From assembly GCF_030272615.1 (NCBI RefSeq), contig NC_081411.1, forward strand, positions 831,686,160-831,750,159: a stretch of DNA of 64,000 nt. The letters are read 5' to 3'. Made by a program: the position numbers and the translations under genes. This DNA is from Cryptomeria japonica. Its lineage: Eukaryota > Streptophyta > Pinopsida > Cupressales > Cupressaceae. Below are positions 57,724 to 64,000 of the stretch, piece by piece. The notes beneath the pieces were generated by a model, which had not been told where the DNA came from, made no database searches, and saw only the letters and a program-made list of their open reading frames with translations. The first letter of the stretch is position 1, and each line of letters starts with the position of its first letter.

Positions 57724-59063
57724 TGTTGGATATTTCTGAGAAGTTTGCTGGAAAGATGTGTTATCATTGATGTCAACATATTCTTGTATGTATTCCAGTG
57801 TTGCAGTCAGTTTGGATGAGTTGGTTTGGTCAGTGTGTTGCAGTTTAATGGGTTTTGAGATAAGTATCTCTAGTTGATTCAACAAAAGTTTCAAAGGTTT
57901 ACATGATTATTTGATCGAGTTGTGAGATCCGATATTGAGGTTGCTTTTCAGTTGTTCCTGTTATTCGGTATTCTATATTGTGCTCTGCATTGCTCCGAAA
58001 TTGCAATATCTTGGTTTACAGATTTGGCAGAGTGTTTGGGACATTCATATGTGTCCTCAATTCAGATGGTTCATGATTTGGAGGCCCGCAAGTGAATTTT
58101 TTAGTTTGGCAGTCAGTTCAGTGTACGTTCTTGTGGTTCGGTATAATGATGATGGAAATTCTAGTAAGTGGTGATGTTGTAGTTGTTTCTATGGTGATTC
58201 ATGTTGCTTGTGGATATTTATAGATCATGTTCTATCCATTTTGATGGTCTACATTAATCATTGTGCACGTTATTGATCATTTTCTTGATTTGGTGGTGTT
58301 CTTCGTGTTATGCGACATTCATGGTGATTGTAGCGTGTTGTGGATGTTCGAGGCGTGATTCTTGGAGGTGTTTATTGCATGTGGTGTTGGTTTAGGTCCA
58401 GACTATGTCTTAGTCGATATTATTTTGGTCTGCATGTATTGTTGTAGCATGTGAGGTTATTATTTTATAATTTGTGTTGAGGGTTTAGTCGAACTTGAAA
58501 TATAGGTTGATGATTTGTATAATAAATGTAATAATCATGAGAGAGATGTATTTGTGTGTGCGAACACTGATTTGATCTTTCAATAGCAGAGGAGAAGTGA
58601 GAAGAAGAGTGTAGAAGTGTGAAAGAGCGGAGTTTGTGTTATGTGATTAACCGGAACTGTAACCAGACATGAGGAGATGCTATTTTATCAGTTTATGATC
58701 CTTTGGATGTAATCCAAATATTTTTGTAAGGAAGTAAGACTTCCCTAGGGTTGTAACCCTTCTTGTTTTGTGATTTGAGCAATGAGATCTAGGTAGTGTG
58801 CCTAAATGCATGTGCATTCTCCATTGTAATATTTTCACTTACTCCTAACATGGTATTATCTCATTATGGGTAGGTTCCCACCATGGTTTTTCCCTTAACT
58901 GGGTTTTCCACATAAAAAATCTTGGTGTTATGTGTGTTATTGATGCAGTATTGTCTTATGCTTTCATTGTTTATTATCAAATTTGAAATTGTGTTTGAGT
59001 TGTGTAGAGTTTGAGAGAAAATTGATTCACCCCCCACCCTCTTAGTTTTTTGCACTGTTGCCA
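57724..59063 (+). repeat. 5' LTR of the copia element
   Basis: Starts TGTTGGATATTTCTG, matching 63604 onward, and ends GTTGCCA a few bases before the primer site. The exact end could be up to 59068. Confidence 0.85.
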
Positions 59064-59068
59064 ATATT

Positions 59069-59080
59069 TGGTATCAGAGC
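59069..59080 (+). other. Copia primer binding site
   Basis: Exact TGGTATCAGAGC. Confidence 0.85.
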
Positions 59081-59122
59081 TAGATCCTCTGGAAGAAGCT
59101 TGACCGCTTGAGGTGATACGGG

Positions 59123-60060
59123 ATGACAACCTTTGATTTTAAGAAGGATAGTCTGAGATTTGATGGAACAAATTACAATCTCTGGAAGAACCGAATGGAA
59201 TGTCATTTGAGATGCATCGGTGAAGACTATTGGAAGATTACTAAGAATGTGTATAATGCTCCTCAGAATGGTCCTACCAATCCAGATGAGATAAAGGAAG
59301 CTAAATTCAATATTAGAGTTAAGGAAGCATTGTTGAGTGCCTTGTTTGATTCTGAGATGACTATTGTAATGGATTTGTAGATTTCTCATGAGATCTAGAA
59401 GAAGCTAGAGACTTTGTAAAAAGGTGACAACCATGTGAAAGTTGCTAAGTTGTAGAGCTTGAAGGGAAAATATGAGATGCTAAAGATGGGTGAAGATGAG
59501 AACATTACCTCCTTTATGTAGAAAGTGAATGAGCTTGTGTTGAACATTAGATATGTCAGTGGAGTGTTGGAAGAATCTTAGATTGTTGCTAAGGTGTCAA
59601 GATCCTTGCCTCCTTCTTACAAGCATAAGGTTGCTACTATTGAGGAGATCCAGACTGTGACAAATGTAACTAGAGACATGTTGATTAGAAAGCTTACTGC
59701 TTTTGAGTTGAGCGAATTTGGTGAAGGCCCTCCTAAATCTGAATCTACATTCAAAGCTACTGTATCCAAGAAGCAAAAATATGATCCGACATCTACAAGG
59801 GTATCTAGATATGAGAAGGAGATGAGATAGCTTGAAGAAGAAGAAAGAGAGCTTGAAGAGTTTGGAGCTCCGATTGCTAGAAGATTGCCTAAAGGTGCCG
59901 GTAAGTATGAATGAAATCTACCTCTTAAATGTTTTTCATGCAATAGGATAGGACATTTTGCCTCAAGGTGTCTGGAAAGAGGTTCTAAGAAGCCATTAAA
60001 GCCATATAAGTCTAATTATTAGAAGAAGTGTTATTTTGTTTTTGATGAAGGTGTGACAGA
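59123..60060 (+). pseudogene. Copia gag, broken
   Basis: LRFDGTNYNLWKNRMECHL from 59123, then stops at 59378 and several further TAG/TAA codons. The zinc knuckle region (CFSCNRIGHFASRC) is near 59932-59972, after a stop. Close relative of the gag at 31947. Confidence 0.85.
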
Positions 60061-60130
60061 TGATGAGTCTGAGAAAGGAAATTTAGGAGATGAGTGGGTG
60101 TTCATTGCTATCAAGATGATCTAGTGTCTG

Positions 60131-60730
60131 TTGATTCTACTAGATCCATTATTGAGGAGAAAGCTTTATCTGCTAAGGTTGAAGAGAAAGATGAATGGGT
60201 TAGACAGTGGTTGCTCTCTTCATATGACAAGTGATAAGAGTAAGTTTGTGAGTATGAAAAAGTATGATGGTGGTGTAGTAAGATTTGGTGATGACAAAGC
60301 CGGTACAATCTGTGGTAGAGGTTCTATTTCTCTTGATGGTAAGCATAACATTGATGATGTTTTATATGTTGAAGGTCTAAAGCATAATATTTTCAGTGTT
60401 GGACAGATGGTTGATAAGGGATATGATTTACAATTCAAAAATGGAAAATGTAAGATCTTGAGCAGCTCCAGAATAGAGATTGCATCAAGTACAAAGACTA
60501 AAGGTAATATCTTTCACTTGAATGCTGGTGGTAAAAGTTACTTGATTGCCCAGATTGATGAAAGTTGGTTATGGAATAGACGGATGTGTCATGTGAATTT
60601 TTATTGCATGGTTAAGATAAGTTCTACTCAAGCAGTGAGAGATCTGTCGAAGATTGTAAAGCCTTCTAATTCGGTATGTAAGGAATGTCAGTTAGGGAAG
60701 CAGACAATAGTTTCTTTCAAAAGAAAATAG
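60131..60730 (+). pseudogene. Copia protease and pre-integrase domain
   Basis: Protease DSGCSLHMTSDKSKF keeps the catalytic DSG; upstream sequence is out of frame by a small deletion. The pre-integrase part has WLWNRRMCHVN and CKECQLGKQ. It stops at 60728. Confidence 0.85.
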
Positions 60731-60745
60731 TATACTTCTAATGGA

Positions 60746-61642
60746 TTGTTGGATCTTGTTCATACTAATTTGTGTGGTCCTTCTAGAGTGAGAATATTTC
60801 AGGATGACATATATTTCATGTTGTTGATTGATGTCTATTCAAGGATGATGTGGGTTTCTTTCTTAAGGGAGGAGTCTGAAGCATTGGAGAAGTTAAAATC
60901 TATGGTTGAGATAGAGATTGGCCTAAAGCTGAAGTGTCTGAGATCTGACAGAGGTTGTGAATTTACTTTTGGTGAGTTCAATTCTTTTTGTGAAGAGCAT
61001 GGGGTGAAGAGACAATTATCTGCTTGGTGGACCCCTCAACATAATGGTGTTGTGGAGAGGAAGAATAAGACAACTCAGGAAGTTGCTAGAACCATGATGA
61101 TTGAAGGAAATGTTTTGCATATCTATTGGAGAGAAGTTGTGATTATTGCAGTGTAAACTTTTAACTGGGTGCATATCAAAGGTGATACTGGTAAGACTCC
61201 TTATGAGTTATGTTTTGGTCATTCTCCTATAGTTAGATATTTAAGAATTTTTCGTAGTAAATGCTATATCAGAAGAGCTGAAGATCTAGAGAAGTTTGAT
61301 GCTAGAAGTGATGAAGGAATCTTTCTTGGCTATTCTACTAAGAGTAAGGCCTACCAGTGTTATAGTAAAAGATTGAGGAAGATAGTTGAAACTACTAATG
61401 TGAAGGTTGATGAAGAAAATGAGAGACAAATCGGATCTTGCGGATATGATTTAGATGATCAGGATGTCAGTGCATATAAAGGAAAGCAAGTGCAGACCCA
61501 GAATCCAGTGCAGATTGCTTGGAAAAAGCCCAAGAATGAAGAAGGTGCAAATGCTAATGCAAAAGAAAGAGGTCAAGAGTCTGAAAATCATGAAAATCCT
61601 AAGACTCCTAGGTATGCAAGGTTAAATAATTCAGAGAATTAG
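60746..61642 (+). pseudogene. Copia integrase, broken
   Basis: The first core acidic position reads NLCGPSR, where the related copy has DLCGPSR. SDRGCEFTF and VVERKNK are kept. A TAA at 61154 and a TAG at 61640 interrupt it. Confidence 0.85.
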
Positions 61643-62041
61643 ATCATAGGTGATAAGAATAGAGGTTTCATGACTAGGAGAAGAGTTGTTGAAGAGTATT
61701 GCTTGATTTCTAAGATTGAACCTAAAGATGTTAGTGAAGCTTGTAAAGATGAAAATTGGGTTAAAGCAATAGAAGAAGAGTTGAATTAGATCGAATAGAA
61801 TAATATATGGACTCTTGTTCCCAGACCTCAGGATAAGAATGTAATTGGAACTTAATGGATGTTTAAGAATAAATTGAATGAGCAAGGTGAAGTTGTTAGG
61901 AATAAAGCAAGACTTGTTTGTAAGGGTTATTCTCAGATGGAAGGTATTGATTTTGAGGAGACTTTTGCTTTGGTAGATAGAATTGAAGCTGTTAGATTAT
62001 TTCTTGCTTATGCTGCATAAAAATATTTAAACATTTATCAA

Positions 62042-63251
62042 ATGGATGTCAAGTCAGCCTTTCTTAATGGTGAGTTGGAAGAAGTCTACATTGAGCAGCC
62101 AGATGGATTTCAGTTGACAAATCATAAAGATATGGTTTGTAGGTTGAAGAAAGCACTGTATGGATTGAAGCAAGCTCCAAGAGCGTGGTATGCCAGATTG
62201 GATAAGTATTTGATGAAACTTGAATTTAATAAAGGTACTGCTGATAGTAATATGCACTTCAAGATTGATAATGATAACAACTTGATTGTTGAAGTTTTTT
62301 TTGATGACATTATTTTTGGTGGAAATGATAGTTTGTGCAAGAAGTTTGTTGATGATATGCAAAATGAGTTTGAAATTTCTATGATTGGTGAGATGAATTT
62401 TTTTTTGGGATTGCAAATTACTCAGTTGGATAAAGGTATCTTCATATCTCAGTCTAAGTATGTGAAGGAATTATTGAAGAAGTTTGGTTTAGATGATGCA
62501 AAGCCCGTTGGTACACCTATGGTGACCGTATGTAAGTTGACAAAGGATGATGACTCTCTGAAAGCAAATTAGACTAGATACAGATCTATGATTGGTAGAT
62601 TGTTGTATTTGACTAAGACTAGACCTGACATTATGAATTTTGTTTGTCTTGTTGCTATATTTCAAGTTGATCCTAAGGAATCTCATGTAGTTTCTATGAA
62701 AATAATTTTCATATATTTAAAAGGGACAATTTATTTTGGTTTGTGATATCCTAGAGATGGTGATTTCACTTTGAGTGCTTTTACTGATGCTGATTGGGCA
62801 GGCGGCGTGGACGACATGAAGAGTACTAGTGGTGGTGCATTTTTCTTTGGTAAGAGATTGGTTTCATGGATGAGTAAGAAGAAGAATGCTATATCTTTGT
62901 CTACTTCAGAAGTTGAATACATTGTTGTTGCTAGCAATTGTACTCAGGTGATTTGGATGAAGTAGATGTTGAAGGATATTAGAGTTATTTTTTATGAGCC
63001 TACTGCTATATACTATGACAATTCAAGTGCTATTAACATTTTTAAGAATCTAGTATTGCAATCAAAAGACTAAGCATATATCAATCAAGTTCTATTTCTT
63101 GAGGGAGAAGGTGAATGGGAAGGAAGTCAAATTGGAATATGTATCTACAAAGGAACAAATTGCAAATATCTTCATGAAGCCTTTGCCTAAAGATACATTT
63201 GAGTATCTTAGAAAGAAGCTAGGGGTGTTTTCCCCTCCTGATGAGAACTAA
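62042..63251 (+). pseudogene. Copia RT and RNase H, broken
   Basis: RT has [39 protein letters not shown] and FFDDIIFGG (active site altered from FVDD). A TAG at 62570 and others follow. RNase H keeps TDADWAGGVDD, STSGGAFFFG and the region of EVEYIVVASNC. The C-terminal KPLPKDTFEYLRKKLG leads to TAA at 63249-63251, the natural pol end missing from the 32-36 kb copy. Confidence 0.85.
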
Positions 63252-63603
63252 GATGCATGGACTTGCATCAGTCCGATGGACTTCACAGAGATATTTTGTG
63301 ATCCAAATTGATGAGTGAGGTTTCTACTTAGGGGGAATAGTCAGTGTGCGGTTCAGATGTTCAGATTTGTGAGTTTTTCCTAAGGGGGAGAGATTATCTT
63401 CTAAGGGTGAGAGAATAATGATTTGTGTGTGCCTTTTTCATTGATGTCAAAGGGGAGAGAAGAATGTGAAAAACTTCTATATCATGTACTGATCTCAGGA
63501 GGAGATTGCTGAGAGTTATGTGAGATTATTGGTTGTTGATTTCTTTCTTTGCATTGATTATTTTTCACATCCACATGTTTCCATCAATGCCAAAGGGGGA
63601 TAT
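63252..63603 (+). other. Copia 3' untranslated region and polypurine tract
   Basis: Several AGGGGGA-type purine runs (63330, 63385), then CAAAGGGGGA at 63591-63600, three bases before the LTR. Confidence 0.8.
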
Positions 63604-64000
63604 TGTTGGATATTGCTAATAAGTTTGTTGGAATGATGTGTTGTCATTGATGCTAACATATTCTTCTGTGTATTCTAGTGTTGGAGTCTGTTTGGATGAG
63701 TTGGTTTGGTTAGTGTGTTATGGTTGAGCTATTGTGGTTTAATGGGTTTTGATATAAGTATCTCTAGTTGATTCAACAAAAGTTTCAGAGGTTCGCATGA
63801 TGTTTTGATCTAGTTGTGAGATCTAGTATTGAGGTTGGTTTTTATTTGTTCGTGTTATTTGATATTCTGGATTGTGCTCCACATTGCTCTAGAATTGAAA
63901 TATCTTGGTTTACATATTTGGTAGTGTCTGGGACATTCATATGTCTCCTCAATTCAAATGGTTTGTGATTTGGAGGTCCGCAAGTGAATCTTTCAGTTTG
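63604..64000 (+). repeat. 3' LTR of the copia element, cut by the window end
   Basis: TGTTGGATATTGCTAATAAG, aligned to the 5' LTR start, with about 17 inserted bases near 63720. Confidence 0.9.

Larger units (their letters stand above)
57724..64000 (+). mobile_element. Decayed Ty1/copia element, 3' end beyond the window
   Basis: 5' LTR 57724-59063, exact primer site at 59069, degenerate gag-pol to a natural pol end at 63249-63251, purine tract CAAAGGGGGA (63591-63600), and the first 397 bp of the 3' LTR from 63604. The LTR starts differ at many positions and by an insertion of about 17 bp, so insertion is old. Same family as 31836-35952. Confidence 0.9.

Overview
The window is plant nuclear DNA, probably from a gymnosperm (conifer-like) genome. 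The reasons are AT-rich sequence dominated by nested LTR retrotransposons and LINEs, very long element leaders and 3' regions, and one host gene stretched by a 12-kb repeat-filled intron. Species cannot be read from the sequence. No rRNA, tRNA, CRISPR array or bacterial-type operon was seen.

Left third (1-21617) is a nest. A young Ty3/gypsy element of the Tat lineage (664-16149, plus strand) has 766-bp LTRs differing at one base and a perfect 5-bp target duplication AATAG. It carries gag, protease with G-patch, RT, two RNase H domains and integrase, followed by a 4.2-kb 3' region. That region holds, on the minus strand, a two-exon gene for a plant mobile domain (PMD) protein. The intron of this gene contains eight hairpins with one conserved loop and different, compensating stems, plus copies of a 9-bp motif whose reverse complement is scattered through the 5' leader. 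The element sits inside a non-coding minus-strand copia-type element (LTR 18205-18949). That element in turn lies inside a minus-strand gypsy element with a protease remnant but no gag (LTR 20436-21617).

Middle (21618-40166) is old repeat debris with no intact gene. It has an LTR with copia primer site (29865-30939), a copia internal region lacking intact LTRs (about 31836-35952), and short-motif or roughly 198-bp periodicities.

40167-52958 (minus strand) is the one convincing host gene, a LURP-one-related (LOR) protein of 202 residues in three exons. Intron 2 is 12.1 kb. It holds an old plus-strand LINE fragment and an 8.36-kb minus-strand LINE (44014-52373) with a 15-bp target duplication, inserted about 42 bp inside the intron from the exon 2 splice donor. 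The LINE has ORF1, ORF2 (endonuclease, RT, RNase H, several stops and two frame changes) and an unexplained 1.6-kb 3' part with a third broken frame.

Right end (52959-64000) holds the LOR upstream region, a 375-bp tandem duplication, AT-rich intergenic DNA, and a decayed copia element (57724 to beyond the window) of the same family as the one at 31.8-36 kb.
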